DNA of 64,000 nt from Jejudonia soesokkakensis (lineage in GTDB: Bacteria > Bacteroidota > Bacteroidia > Flavobacteriales > Flavobacteriaceae), in NCBI RefSeq assembly GCF_042664795.1, contig NZ_JBHTBN010000001.1, positions 310,001-374,000 of the forward strand, read 5' to 3'. The notes under the pieces were generated by a model. It searched no databases and was not told the DNA's origin. It saw only the letters and a program-made list of their open reading frames with translations. The translations under genes were made by a program, and so were the position numbers. This document shows positions 25,526 through 34,288 of this stretch, piece by piece (the first letter of the stretch is position 1; every line of letters starts with the position of its first letter).

Positions 25526-26557
25526 TTAATTCTTAACAAGTTTTTTGGTTATTGTACCTCTTTCAGAAGTAATTTGCACCATGTAAACACCAGCTGTAAG
25601 AGCACTAACATTTATCTCACTTACTTCGCTAATATCTGTAGTTTGCACCAATCTTCCCTGCACATTATAAATACTGATTGTTTCTAATTGAGTCGTAGAA
25701 CGATTATCGATGGTTAATAGATCTTTTACTGGATTAGGGAAAAAAGAAATATTGTCTGCTGAAAAATCATCAACCCCAGCTGTAGGAAGTCCGTAAAGCT
25801 CGAAAGGTGCATCTAAATGATACATAACAGATCCGTCTCCTCCATCATCAATAAAACCCGTATATACACCCGCATTTCCTTGCAAAGCATTTCCTCCTCC
25901 TGGTTCAGTTCCAAGAGCTTCTGCTACTGGTGGTTGCCACGGTCCGGAAAAGCCAGAATCTCCTATAAAATTCCAGTCTAACCAATAAGTTCCAGCATCT
26001 AAAGTAAGATCTGTGAAAGTTGCTGTTACTCTTTGAATAGCTCTATTATCTCCAGGATTTGCCTCGGATTCTCTAAAAGTATCACTAAAAATAGCAGAAT
26101 CCATTACATTAGTAGTGGCATCGCCATAAATCACGTTATTGCTAGCATCAGATGGATCTCCATCCCATATTTGAATGGTTACACCAATAATTGAAGCAGG
26201 AGTAGTTGGGGCGCCAGTTTGGTATCCGTATACATCAATTTGTGTAATACTTGATGCTTCGTCAAGAGTGAAATTGTCGGCAATCCTAAAATCGCCACTA
26301 ACACCACCTCCTAAGGTATTTGATCCAAATGTGTCATTTTGTAAAATACTACGATTTGGGGGTCCTGCTTGATTAAACAATGGCCCGTTTTCCCAAAGTA
26401 AAGGATCTGGTCTTAATTGTTGACCAGTTAACACTCCATTGAAAGAAGGTGCAACTGCATCTGAATTGTCTCCTACGTTTTCAGCACGTTGTGCTTGTGT
26501 GTTTACACTAAAAACTACACAAAGCGCAGTAGCTATAATAGTTGTAATTTTTTTCAT
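25526..26557 (-). CDS. T9SS-exported protein of unknown function
   Basis: A 343-residue secreted protein: signal peptide MKKITTIIATALCVVFSVNTQAQ. A central beta-rich domain (about 25-260) contains DFRIADNFTLDE, IQIWDGDPSDASNNVIYGD, DAGTYWLDWNF and a Gly/Pro-rich loop. A T9SS type A sorting domain (about 268-343: NISFFPNPVKDLLTID to GVYMVQITSERGTITKKLVKN) closes it. The central domain is of a type seen in many secreted bacterial proteins that describe 'events' on surfaces, but I do not recognise a catalytic function. Divergent from the sdh operon. Confidence 0.82.
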   Translation of the reverse strand: MKKITTIIATALCVVFSVNTQAQRAENVGDNSDAVAPSFNGVLTGQQLRPDPLLWENGPLFNQAGPPNRSILQNDTFGSNTLGGGVSGDFRIADNFTLDEASSITQIDVYGYQTGAPTTPASIIGVTIQIWDGDPSDASNNVIYGDATTNVMDSAIFSDTFRESEANPGDNRAIQRVTATFTDLTLDAGTYWLDWNFIGDSGFSGPWQPPVAEALGTEPGGGNALQGNAGVYTGFIDDGGDGSVMYHLDAPFELYGLPTAGVDDFSADNISFFPNPVKDLLTIDNRSTTQLETISIYNVQGRLVQTTDISEVSEINVSALTAGVYMVQITSERGTITKKLVKN

Positions 26558-26662
26558 AATAATATAAATATTTAAAGATTAGATAACTATAAATGTAAGG
26601 TTTTTTTTAATAAGTTGTTAAAAAGATATAAAAAATTTATCTGCAGAAAAGAATACATATTG

Positions 26663-26694
26663 TTTGGCAAAAAACTTGTGGAGCCGTATTTTTG
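26663..26694 (+). promoter_or_regulatory. Promoter of the sdhCAB operon
   Basis: TTTG (26663-26666), 20 bases, TATTTTTG (26687-26694): a close match to the Bacteroidota consensus. Transcription would begin near 26700, giving a leader of about 24 bases before the ATG at 26724 and excluding an upstream start at 26664. Confidence 0.7.
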
Positions 26695-26723
26695 TATTTC
26701 AATTTTTTGAAAACACAACCATA

Positions 26724-27389
26724 ATGGGAATTATATCCTCTTCTATTGCCCGTAAAGTTGCCATGGCGCTTTCAGGCTTGTTCTTAGTTTTCTTTTTAGG
26801 ACAACATTTTACCATCAACCTATCCTCTGTAATTGACAAAGACACCTTTAATAACTGGTCTCATTTTATGGGAACCAATGGTTTGGTACAATTTGTATTA
26901 CAACCCATATTAATTTTTGGTGTTATTTTTCACTTTGTGATGGGCTTTATTCTGGAAATTCGAAACCGAAATGCTAGAGCAGTATCTTACAAATCCTATA
27001 AAGGAAACACAAATTCTACCTGGGTGTCTAGAAATATGATTTACTCAGGAATTGTTATCCTAGCATTTTTAGGATTGCACTTTTATGATTTCTGGGTGCC
27101 AGAGATCATTTATAAATATATAGATGTTTCTGAAGCGGTAGAAAATCGGTACTGGATAGAACTCGTTCATAAATTTGAAAGTCCCGTACGCACAGGATTG
27201 TATTGTCTTTCATTTGTGTTTTTGGCACTTCACTTATGGCACGGATTTGCATCCTCATTTCAGAGTGTTGGATTTAACAACAAATACTCGGTAGCACTTA
27301 CAAAGTTTGCAAAATTCTATGCAATTGCCATTCCTGCCGGATTTATATTTATCGCGCTATATCACCATTTTAATCAAATTCCACATTAA
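26724..27389 (+). CDS. sdhC: Succinate dehydrogenase cytochrome b subunit
   Basis: A 221-residue membrane subunit that anchors SdhAB and passes electrons to menaquinone. It is the single-subunit, five-helix type (B-type, as in Bacteroidota and epsilon-proteobacteria), starting MGIISSSIARKVAMALSGLF. His residues in several helices (GQHFTINLS, IFHFVMGFI, FLGLHFYDFW, ALHLWHGFASSFQS) are the expected ligands for two b haems. The ATG at 26724 follows the promoter; the longer frame from 26664 overlaps it and is rejected. Followed by sdhA after 12 bp. Confidence 0.94.
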   Translation: MGIISSSIARKVAMALSGLFLVFFLGQHFTINLSSVIDKDTFNNWSHFMGTNGLVQFVLQPILIFGVIFHFVMGFILEIRNRNARAVSYKSYKGNTNSTWVSRNMIYSGIVILAFLGLHFYDFWVPEIIYKYIDVSEAVENRYWIELVHKFESPVRTGLYCLSFVFLALHLWHGFASSFQSVGFNNKYSVALTKFAKFYAIAIPAGFIFIALYHHFNQIPH

Positions 27390-27401
27390 AAAAATTCTGC
27401 T

Positions 27402-29417
27402 ATGTCAATATTAGATGCTAAAATACCTGAAGGACCCTTAGCCGAAAAGTGGACCAATCATAAAAACAATATTAATCTTGTAAATCCAGCCAACAAACGA
27501 AACATTGATGTGATCGTTATTGGAACTGGACTTGCTGGAGGGAGTGCTGCTGCAACACTAGCAGAACTAGGCTACAACGTAAAAACTTTTTGTTATCAGG
27601 ATTCGCCACGCCGCGCACACTCGATTGCGGCACAAGGAGGGATCAATGCCTCAAAAAATTATCAAGGAGACGGAGATAGTAACTATCGCCTTTTCTATGA
27701 CACTGTAAAAGGAGGTGATTATCGTTCTCGTGAAGCGAATGTATATCGACTTGCTGAAGTATCAGCAAATATCATTGACCAGTGTGTGGCTCAGGGAGTT
27801 CCTTTTGCACGTGAATACGGCGGATTGTTAGACAACCGTTCTTTTGGAGGGGTGCTGGTATCACGAACGTTTTACGCAAAAGGTCAGACAGGTCAGCAAT
27901 TATTATTAGGAGCTTATTCGGCAATGAATCGCCAAATCAACCGCGGTAAAATCCAACCTTTTAACCGTCACGAGATGCTCGACATCGTTAAAGTAGATGG
28001 TAAAGCCCGTGGGATTATTGCACGCGACTTAGTGACAGGAAAAATTGAACGGCACTCTGCTCATGCGGTGGTATTAGCTTCAGGTGGCTACGGAAACGTT
28101 TTCTTTTTGTCTACAAACGCAATGGGAAGTAATGTAACAGCTGCTTGGAAAGCGCACCGTAGAGGTGCTTTTATGGCAAATCCATGTTATACCCAGATTC
28201 ACCCAACTTGTATTCCTGTTTCTGGAGATCACCAAAGTAAATTGACATTGATGTCTGAAAGTTTACGAAACGATGGAAGAATATGGGTGCCTAAAAAGAA
28301 AGAAGATGCTGAAGCCATTAGAGCAGGAAAAAAGAAACCAACCGAACTTTCAGAAGACGAAAGAGATTATTACCTAGAGCGTCGCTATCCAGCTTTTGGA
28401 AACTTAGTGCCACGCGATGTAGCTTCTAGAGCTGCAAAAGAACGGTGTGATGCTGGTTTTGGTGTTAATAAAACAGGAGAAGCGGTCTATTTAGATTTTG
28501 CTTCAGCGATTAATCGCTACGGAAAAGAACAAGCAAACATTTTAGATATTAATAATCCTTCCGAAGAAAAAATATACGAATTAGGCGCTGCGGTTATTGA
28601 AAATAAATACGGAAACCTTTTTCAGATGTATGAAAAGATCGTAGATCAAAATCCGTATAAAACTCCGATGATGATCTATCCTGCTGTACATTATACTATG
28701 GGCGGTATTTGGGTTGATTATAATTTAATGACTACTGTCGAAGGCCTGTATGCAACTGGAGAAGCTAATTTTAGCGATCATGGGGCAAACAGACTAGGAG
28801 CTTCTGCCTTAATGCAAGGCTTAGCAGATGGTTATTTTGTATTGCCTTACACGATTGGGGATTACTTGGCAAAGGATATTAGAACTGGGAAAATACCCAC
28901 AGACACACCAGAATTTGATCAGGTAGAAAAAGATGTAAAAGAAAGAATTAACAAGTTGATGAGTGCTTCGGGGCAACATTCGGTTGATTATTACCACAAA
29001 AAATTAGGGAAGATCATGTGGGATAAATGCGGAATGTCTAGAAATGCTAAAGGATTAACCGAAGCGATTGAAGAAATTGCAGCATTGCGAAAAGATTTCT
29101 GGGCCAATGTAAAAGTACCTGGAACAGCAGATGGTCTAAACCAGGAACTAGAAAAAGCGGGTCGAGTAGCAGACTTCCTTGAATTAGGAGAATTATTTGC
29201 AAAAGATGCACTTAACAGAAACGAAAGTGCTGGAGGGCATTACAGAGAAGAAAGTGTGGAGCAGAGTGGCGAACAAAAAGGGGAAGCGCTTCGAGATGAT
29301 GAAAACTTTAAATATGTGGCAGCCTGGGAGTACAAAGGAGAACCTAAAGATGCTGTATTACACAAGGAGGATCTTGTATTTGAGAATATTGAATTAAAGA
29401 CACGTAGCTATAAATAA
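27402..29417 (+). CDS. sdhA: Succinate dehydrogenase/fumarate reductase flavoprotein subunit
   Basis: A 671-residue catalytic subunit oxidising succinate to fumarate at the cytoplasmic face. The FAD dinucleotide-binding motif VIVIGTGLAGGSAAATLAE begins near residue 36. The covalent-FAD His lies in RRAHSIAAQGGINA, and the substrate-site segments HPTCIP, RYPAFGNLVPRDVASR and GLYATGEANFSDHGANRLG follow. A long C-terminal capping helical domain ends the protein. The length matches the Bacteroidota SdhA/FrdA form (about 670 residues). Lies 12 bp after sdhC and 6 bp before sdhB. Confidence 0.97.
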   Translation: MSILDAKIPEGPLAEKWTNHKNNINLVNPANKRNIDVIVIGTGLAGGSAAATLAELGYNVKTFCYQDSPRRAHSIAAQGGINASKNYQGDGDSNYRLFYDTVKGGDYRSREANVYRLAEVSANIIDQCVAQGVPFAREYGGLLDNRSFGGVLVSRTFYAKGQTGQQLLLGAYSAMNRQINRGKIQPFNRHEMLDIVKVDGKARGIIARDLVTGKIERHSAHAVVLASGGYGNVFFLSTNAMGSNVTAAWKAHRRGAFMANPCYTQIHPTCIPVSGDHQSKLTLMSESLRNDGRIWVPKKKEDAEAIRAGKKKPTELSEDERDYYLERRYPAFGNLVPRDVASRAAKERCDAGFGVNKTGEAVYLDFASAINRYGKEQANILDINNPSEEKIYELGAAVIENKYGNLFQMYEKIVDQNPYKTPMMIYPAVHYTMGGIWVDYNLMTTVEGLYATGEANFSDHGANRLGASALMQGLADGYFVLPYTIGDYLAKDIRTGKIPTDTPEFDQVEKDVKERINKLMSASGQHSVDYYHKKLGKIMWDKCGMSRNAKGLTEAIEEIAALRKDFWANVKVPGTADGLNQELEKAGRVADFLELGELFAKDALNRNESAGGHYREESVEQSGEQKGEALRDDENFKYVAAWEYKGEPKDAVLHKEDLVFENIELKTRSYK

Positions 29418-29423
29418 GAAATT

Positions 29424-30170
29424 ATGAAACTCACATTAAAAATATGGCGACAAGCCAATGCAAAAGCAAAAGGGAGTATGATTACGTACCCTATTGACGG
29501 GGTAGAGGGCGATATGTCTTTTCTTGAAATGCTGGATGTATTAAATGAAGATTTAATTAATAAAGGAGATGAGCCTGTAGTGTTTGATCATGACTGCCGA
29601 GAAGGAATCTGCGGAAGCTGCTCTTTGCAAATCAACGGAGAACCTCACGGCCCGGATCGTCTGGTAACTACCTGTCAATTGCATATGCGTATGTTTAACG
29701 ATGGAGATACCATTGTTATTGAACCGTTTAGAGCAAAAGCGTTTCCTGTCATTAAGGATCTTATGGTCGATCGTAGCTCTTTTGACCGTATTCAGCAGGC
29801 GGGGGGGTATATTTCTGTAAATACTTCTGGAAACACCATTGATGCAAACGCTATTCCTGTAGAAAAGGAAAATGCAGATGAATCATTTTATGCCGCAACC
29901 TGTATCGGGTGTGGAGCTTGTGTAGCTGCCTGTAAAAATGCTAGTGCGATGTTATTTACATCGGCTAAGGTTTCTCAATATGCCTTATTGCCTCAAGGAG
30001 AGGTGGAAGCTTCAACGCGTGTATTAAATATGGTGGAGCAAATGGATAAAGAAGGCTTCGGAAACTGCACCAATACCGGTGCATGTGAGGTAGAATGTCC
30101 AAAAGGAATTTCATTAGAGAACATTGCGCGTATGAATCGCGAATACCTGAAGGCTTCGCTGAAAGGATAA
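29424..30170 (+). CDS. sdhB: Succinate dehydrogenase/fumarate reductase iron-sulfur subunit
   Basis: A 248-residue subunit wiring FAD to the haem membrane anchor. Cys motifs are all present: [2Fe-2S] site CREGICGSCSLQI with a later Cys in TTCQLHM, the [4Fe-4S] site CIGCGACVAACKN, and the [3Fe-4S] plus [4Fe-4S] site CTNTGACEVECPKGIS. Last gene of the operon, closed by a strong terminator 30 bp downstream. As a three-cluster protein it is a client of the suf system encoded in the same window. Confidence 0.97.
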   Translation: MKLTLKIWRQANAKAKGSMITYPIDGVEGDMSFLEMLDVLNEDLINKGDEPVVFDHDCREGICGSCSLQINGEPHGPDRLVTTCQLHMRMFNDGDTIVIEPFRAKAFPVIKDLMVDRSSFDRIQQAGGYISVNTSGNTIDANAIPVEKENADESFYAATCIGCGACVAACKNASAMLFTSAKVSQYALLPQGEVEASTRVLNMVEQMDKEGFGNCTNTGACEVECPKGISLENIARMNREYLKASLKG

Positions 30171-30200
30171 ATCTTACATTTAAACTATAAAGTATTATTA

Positions 30201-30230
30201 AATCCTAAGCCCCTTGCTTAGGATTTTTTT
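30201..30230 (+). terminator. Rho-independent terminator of sdhCAB
   Basis: A 10-bp perfect stem (AATCCTAAGC 30201-30210 with GCTTAGGATT 30216-30225) and 5-base loop are followed by a T-run. The next gene starts 12 bp beyond. Confidence 0.92.
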
Positions 30231-30241
30231 ATTTTTAGAAT

Positions 30242-31384
30242 ATGAAAATCTCTTCAAAACTTCCCAACGTTCCTACTTCTATTTTTACTGTGATGAGCAA
30301 AATGGCTGCGGAATATAACGCTATTAATTTATCACAGGGATTTCCTAATTTTGAAAGTGATCCAAAATTGATTTCACTCGTTTCAGAAGCCATGCAGGAA
30401 GGTCATAATCAATATGCACCAATGCCTGGAGATTTGCGATTGCGAGAAGTGATTTCAAATAAAATTAGAGAACTACATCATCATGCCTACGATCCAAATA
30501 CCGAAATAACCATTACTGCAGGCGCGACTCAGGCAATATTCACTGCGATTGCAGCAACGATTTCCAGAGGGGATGAGGTCATTGTTTTTACACCTGCGTA
30601 CGATTGTTATGAGCCAACCGTCCAGCTTTTTGGAGGAAAAACGATTGCAGTTCAACTAGAGGCACCAAGCTATTCGCCCGATTGGAAAAAAGTGAAAGCC
30701 GCTGTTTCAAACAGAACCAAGATGATTATCATTAATTCGCCTCACAACCCAAGTGGCATGCTCTTTTCTGAAAGTGATATGCTGGAATTAGAAAAAATAG
30801 CTTTAGAAAATGACATTCTGGTAATAAGCGATGAGGTGTATGAACATATTATTTTTGACGGTCAAGTTCATCAGAGTGCAGCTCGTTTTGAGAAGCTGGC
30901 TAAAAGAACCTTTATAACAGCCTCTTTTGGGAAAACCTTTCATAATACAGGCTGGAAGATAGGTTATTGTGTAGCGCCTGAAGCATTAATGAAAGAGTTT
31001 CAGAAAGTGCACCAATTCAATGTGTTTTGTGTCAATCATCCTATCCAAAAAGCCCTGGCAATCTATATGGAAAATTCTGAAACGTATTTGGGACTTTCAG
31101 CATTTTACCAAAAAAAGAGAGATTATTTTTTATCACTACTCAAGGATTCACGCTTTAAAATTATCCCATCAAAAAGCACTTATTTTCAGTTACTAGATTT
31201 TTCAGAAATAAGTAATGAAACCGATATTACTTTTACCGAAAGAATTACAAAAGAAGAAGGTCTTGCAATGATTCCAACTTCAGTTTTTAATAAAAATAAA
31301 GAAGATTTTAAACAGATACGAGTTTGCTTTGCCAAAACAGATAAAACTTTAGAGGCGGCTGCGAAAGTTTTAAGCGCACTATAA
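30242..31384 (+). CDS. Methionine aminotransferase (PLP, class I/II; YbdL-like)
   Basis: A 380-residue fold-type I aminotransferase. Motifs: NLSQGFPNFES near the N-terminus, TITAGATQAIF, IINSPHNPSGMLFS for cofactor and substrate, DEVYEHIIFDG with the Asp that binds the PLP pyridine, the Schiff-base Lys in TASFGKTFHNTGWKIGY, and a C-terminal Arg in IRVCFAKTD for the carboxylate. It matches the methionine/kynurenine aminotransferases related to E. coli YbdL. Such enzymes transaminate with glutamine, producing alpha-ketoglutaramate; the omega-amidase-like gene at 34285 fits that chemistry. TATTTTTA, one base off a -7 box, lies 4 bases before the ATG. Confidence 0.9.
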   Translation: MKISSKLPNVPTSIFTVMSKMAAEYNAINLSQGFPNFESDPKLISLVSEAMQEGHNQYAPMPGDLRLREVISNKIRELHHHAYDPNTEITITAGATQAIFTAIAATISRGDEVIVFTPAYDCYEPTVQLFGGKTIAVQLEAPSYSPDWKKVKAAVSNRTKMIIINSPHNPSGMLFSESDMLELEKIALENDILVISDEVYEHIIFDGQVHQSAARFEKLAKRTFITASFGKTFHNTGWKIGYCVAPEALMKEFQKVHQFNVFCVNHPIQKALAIYMENSETYLGLSAFYQKKRDYFLSLLKDSRFKIIPSKSTYFQLLDFSEISNETDITFTERITKEEGLAMIPTSVFNKNKEDFKQIRVCFAKTDKTLEAAAKVLSAL

Positions 31385-31435
31385 CTATCAGCTTAATCAA
31401 TAGTATGATTGTATCTTCATATTGATTTCTGATAG
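31385..31435. repeat. Long inverted repeat between the aminotransferase and katG
   Basis: CTATCAG (31385-31391) plus AATCAATA (31395-31402) pair with TATTGATT (31420-31427) plus CTGATAG (31429-31435): 15 bp with a 3/1-base internal bulge and a 17-base loop. It begins directly after the aminotransferase stop and ends 59 bp before katG. There is no T-run. It may be a 3'-end hairpin or a regulator site for katG. Confidence 0.6.
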
Positions 31436-31494
31436 CCAAACCATATAAAAAGGTTATTTTAGAAACTTATTACAAACGACAAAAATTAAATTAA

Positions 31495-33708
31495 ATGGAT
31501 ACTAAGAAAGGAAACGCGTGGGAGATTAATGATGGGGATGCTAGTAAATGCCCATATTTTGGTGGCGTTCAAAACAAAACAGCTGGCGGTGGTACCACCA
31601 ATGAAGAGTGGTGGCCCAACAGATTAAACTTGAATATTTTGCGTCAGCATGATACGAAATCAGACCCAATGGGAAAGGATTTTGACTATGCTGCTGCATT
31701 TAAAAGTTTAGATTTTAACGCTTTAAAACAAGATGTTTTGGATCTTATGACTGATTCACAGGAGTGGTGGCCAGCAGATTATGGAAATTATGGAGGATTT
31801 TTTATTCGTATGGCTTGGCACAGTGCAGGTACGTATCGTGTAACCGACGGCCGTGGTGGGGGAAATACTGGAAATCAGCGTTTCGCTCCTTTAAATAGCT
31901 GGCCCGACAATGGAAATCTTGATAAGGCACGTCTGTTATTATGGCCTATCAAACAGAAATATGGAAAAAAAATCTCTTGGGCAGATCTTATGATTTTGGC
32001 AGGAAATTGTGCATTAGAATCAATGGGCTTTAAAACTTTTGGTTTTGCCGGTGGACGTGAAGATGTTTGGGAGCCAGAGCAGGATATTTACTGGGGATCT
32101 GAAGATGAATGGATGGGCTATGAAGAACGATACAAAAATGGAGAACTAGAAAAACCATTAGCAGCCGCGCACATGGGATTGATTTATGTAAACCCTGAAG
32201 GACCTAAAGGAGAGCCAGATCCACTAGGCTCTGGTCATGATATTAGAGAAACATTTGGCCGTATGGCGATGGACGATTATGAGACAGTCGCTTTGGTAGC
32301 CGGAGGACACACTTTTGGAAAGGCTCACGGAGCAGGAGATGCAGAAAAATTTGTAGGAGTAGAACCTGAAGGTGAAAAAATAGAAGCCCAAAGCCAGGGA
32401 TGGCTAAATACGATGGGAACTGGTCGTGGAGATGATACGATTACAAGTGGCTTGGAAGGTGCCTGGACACCAAATCCTGTACGATGGGATCATGATTATT
32501 TTAAAGTATTATTTGAAAACGAATGGGAGCTCACAAAAAGCCCAGCAGGGGCACATCAATGGAGGCCTACAGATGCATCAAACGCACCTAAAGCTCCTAT
32601 GGCCCACGATGCTTCAAAAACACAAGATTTGATGATGTCCACGGCAGATATGGCACTTAAGTTTGACCCAATCTATGAGAAGATCTCAAGACACTTTATG
32701 GAAAACCCAGAAGAGTTTGAAGATGCTTTTGCACGTGCTTGGTATAAATTAACACATCGTGATATGGGCCCTGTTTCAAGATATTTAGGACCCGAAGTTC
32801 CCCAAGAAGAATTACTATGGCAGGATCCTGTGCCAGCTGGAACAGACACTTTAAGTGAGACTGCTATTGCAGACTTGAAAAAAACCATTTTGAATTCGGG
32901 CATATCAATTTCACAACTGGTAACAACTGCTTGGGCTTCGGCTTCGACCTATCGTCATTCAGACATGCGTGGTGGAGCAAACGGCGCAAGAATTAGACTG
33001 GAACCACAAAGAAACTGGGAAGTGAATAACCCTTCAGAATTAACTAAAGTGCTGGATACGTATGAAAAAATTCAGACTGACTTTAATGGGAATATCTCAA
33101 TGGCAGATTTGATCGTTCTAGGGGGGAATGCAGCAATTGAGAAAGCAGCAAAGGATGCTGGTCAAAATGTTACAGTTCCTTTTTCAGGAGGCCGTGGAGA
33201 TGCCACTCAAGAACAAACAGACGTAGATTCTTTTAAACATTTGGAGCCGGTAGCAGATGGTTTCAGAAACTATATTAAGAGTAATCAAAAAGCAAAAGCT
33301 GAACAGCTATTGGTTGACAAAGCACAGTTGCTAACGCTTACGGTACCTGAAATGACGGTGCTCATTGGTGGAATGCGAGTGCTCGAAACAAACTATGATA
33401 GTTCATCTCATGGAGTGTTTACAGACAAGCCTGGAGCTTTAACCAACGATTTCTTTGTAAATCTTTTGGATATTAGAACTACTTGGAAAGCGCTTTCAGA
33501 TGATGAACGAGTTTTTGAGGGTACAGATCGAATGAGCGGAAAACATAAGTGGACTGGGACCAGAGCCGATCTTATTTTTGGTTCAAATTCAGAATTAAGA
33601 GCGATAGCAGAAGTATATGGTTGTGAAGATGCAAAAGAGCAATTTGTTCATGATTTTGTCGCTGCTTGGACTAAAGTTATGAATTTAGATCGTTTTGATT
33701 TAAAATAA
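31495..33708 (+). CDS. katG: Catalase-peroxidase KatG
   Basis: A 737-residue bifunctional haem catalase-peroxidase removing H2O2. Distal triad Arg105/Trp108/His109 lies in IRMAWHSAGTYR, the proximal haem ligand His272 in VAGGHTFGKAH. The Met-Tyr-Trp adduct residues are all present: Trp108, Tyr231 (LIYVNPEGP) and Met257 (FGRMAMDD). The C-terminal half is the usual degenerate second peroxidase domain (about 430-737). There is no signal peptide. A long inverted repeat precedes it and a terminator follows, so it is a single-gene unit; the ankyrin gene comes next. Confidence 0.97.
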   Translation: MDTKKGNAWEINDGDASKCPYFGGVQNKTAGGGTTNEEWWPNRLNLNILRQHDTKSDPMGKDFDYAAAFKSLDFNALKQDVLDLMTDSQEWWPADYGNYGGFFIRMAWHSAGTYRVTDGRGGGNTGNQRFAPLNSWPDNGNLDKARLLLWPIKQKYGKKISWADLMILAGNCALESMGFKTFGFAGGREDVWEPEQDIYWGSEDEWMGYEERYKNGELEKPLAAAHMGLIYVNPEGPKGEPDPLGSGHDIRETFGRMAMDDYETVALVAGGHTFGKAHGAGDAEKFVGVEPEGEKIEAQSQGWLNTMGTGRGDDTITSGLEGAWTPNPVRWDHDYFKVLFENEWELTKSPAGAHQWRPTDASNAPKAPMAHDASKTQDLMMSTADMALKFDPIYEKISRHFMENPEEFEDAFARAWYKLTHRDMGPVSRYLGPEVPQEELLWQDPVPAGTDTLSETAIADLKKTILNSGISISQLVTTAWASASTYRHSDMRGGANGARIRLEPQRNWEVNNPSELTKVLDTYEKIQTDFNGNISMADLIVLGGNAAIEKAAKDAGQNVTVPFSGGRGDATQEQTDVDSFKHLEPVADGFRNYIKSNQKAKAEQLLVDKAQLLTLTVPEMTVLIGGMRVLETNYDSSSHGVFTDKPGALTNDFFVNLLDIRTTWKALSDDERVFEGTDRMSGKHKWTGTRADLIFGSNSELRAIAEVYGCEDAKEQFVHDFVAAWTKVMNLDRFDLK

Positions 33709-33734
33709 TTTTGTACTATTTATTAGTAATTCTA

Positions 33735-33765
33735 AGAGGTGGTTCTTTTAAGACCACCTCTTTTT
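33735..33765 (+). terminator. Rho-independent terminator of katG
   Basis: AGAGGTGGT (33735-33743) pairs with ACCACCTCT (33753-33761) and is followed by T5. Confidence 0.9.
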
Positions 33766-33811
33766 ATACAACTAATTCTTTGCTATATTTAGCATATAAA
33801 TTCTGAAAATT

Positions 33812-34288
33812 TTGAAAAACGAACTATTTACTGCCATACGAGAGGATGATACGCAAAAAGTGAAGGCTATCCTTGCTGAAAATCCCTCGCTTGTTTCAGA
33901 AAAAGACCAGCGAGGTTCTACACCATTACTGTTGGCTACCTATTATGGATTTCAGAATACAACTGAAGCAATTTTACAGCATCCCCAAGATATAGATGCA
34001 CAGGACGCGAGTGGCAATACTGCTCTAATGGGGGTTTGCTTTAAGGGTTTTAAAAACCTTGCGTCCCTTTTAATTGAAAAAGGTGCCAATATCGATAAAA
34101 CAAATTTTAACGGTGCGACTGCACTTATTTTTGCAGCCACTTTTGCACATTCTAAGATTGTATCCCTGTTAGTAGAACACGGAGCCGATGTGTCTATTAA
34201 AGACGACAGAGGAAATACAGCACTCTTACATGCTAAGATGCAGGGGGCAAAAACAATTATTGAACTTTTAGAGAATGCTTCAGCATGA
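33812..34288 (+). CDS. Ankyrin-repeat protein next to katG
   Basis: A 158-residue cytoplasmic protein made almost entirely of four to five ankyrin repeats: RGSTPLLLATYYGFQNTTEAIL, SGNTALMGVCFKGFKNLASLLIE, FNGATALIFAATFAHSKIVSLLVE and RGNTALLHAKMQGAKTIIELL, quoted in part as the diagnostic xGxTxLxxA pattern. No ATG fits: the frame opens after a stop at 33797-33799 with only ATT, CTG and TTG before KNELFTAI, so a TTG start at 33812 is used. It overlaps the nitrilase gene by 4 bp (ATGA). Ankyrin genes beside catalase genes are known elsewhere (ankB-katB in Pseudomonas), suggesting a role in peroxide protection. Confidence 0.82.
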   Translation: MKNELFTAIREDDTQKVKAILAENPSLVSEKDQRGSTPLLLATYYGFQNTTEAILQHPQDIDAQDASGNTALMGVCFKGFKNLASLLIEKGANIDKTNFNGATALIFAATFAHSKIVSLLVEHGADVSIKDDRGNTALLHAKMQGAKTIIELLENASA

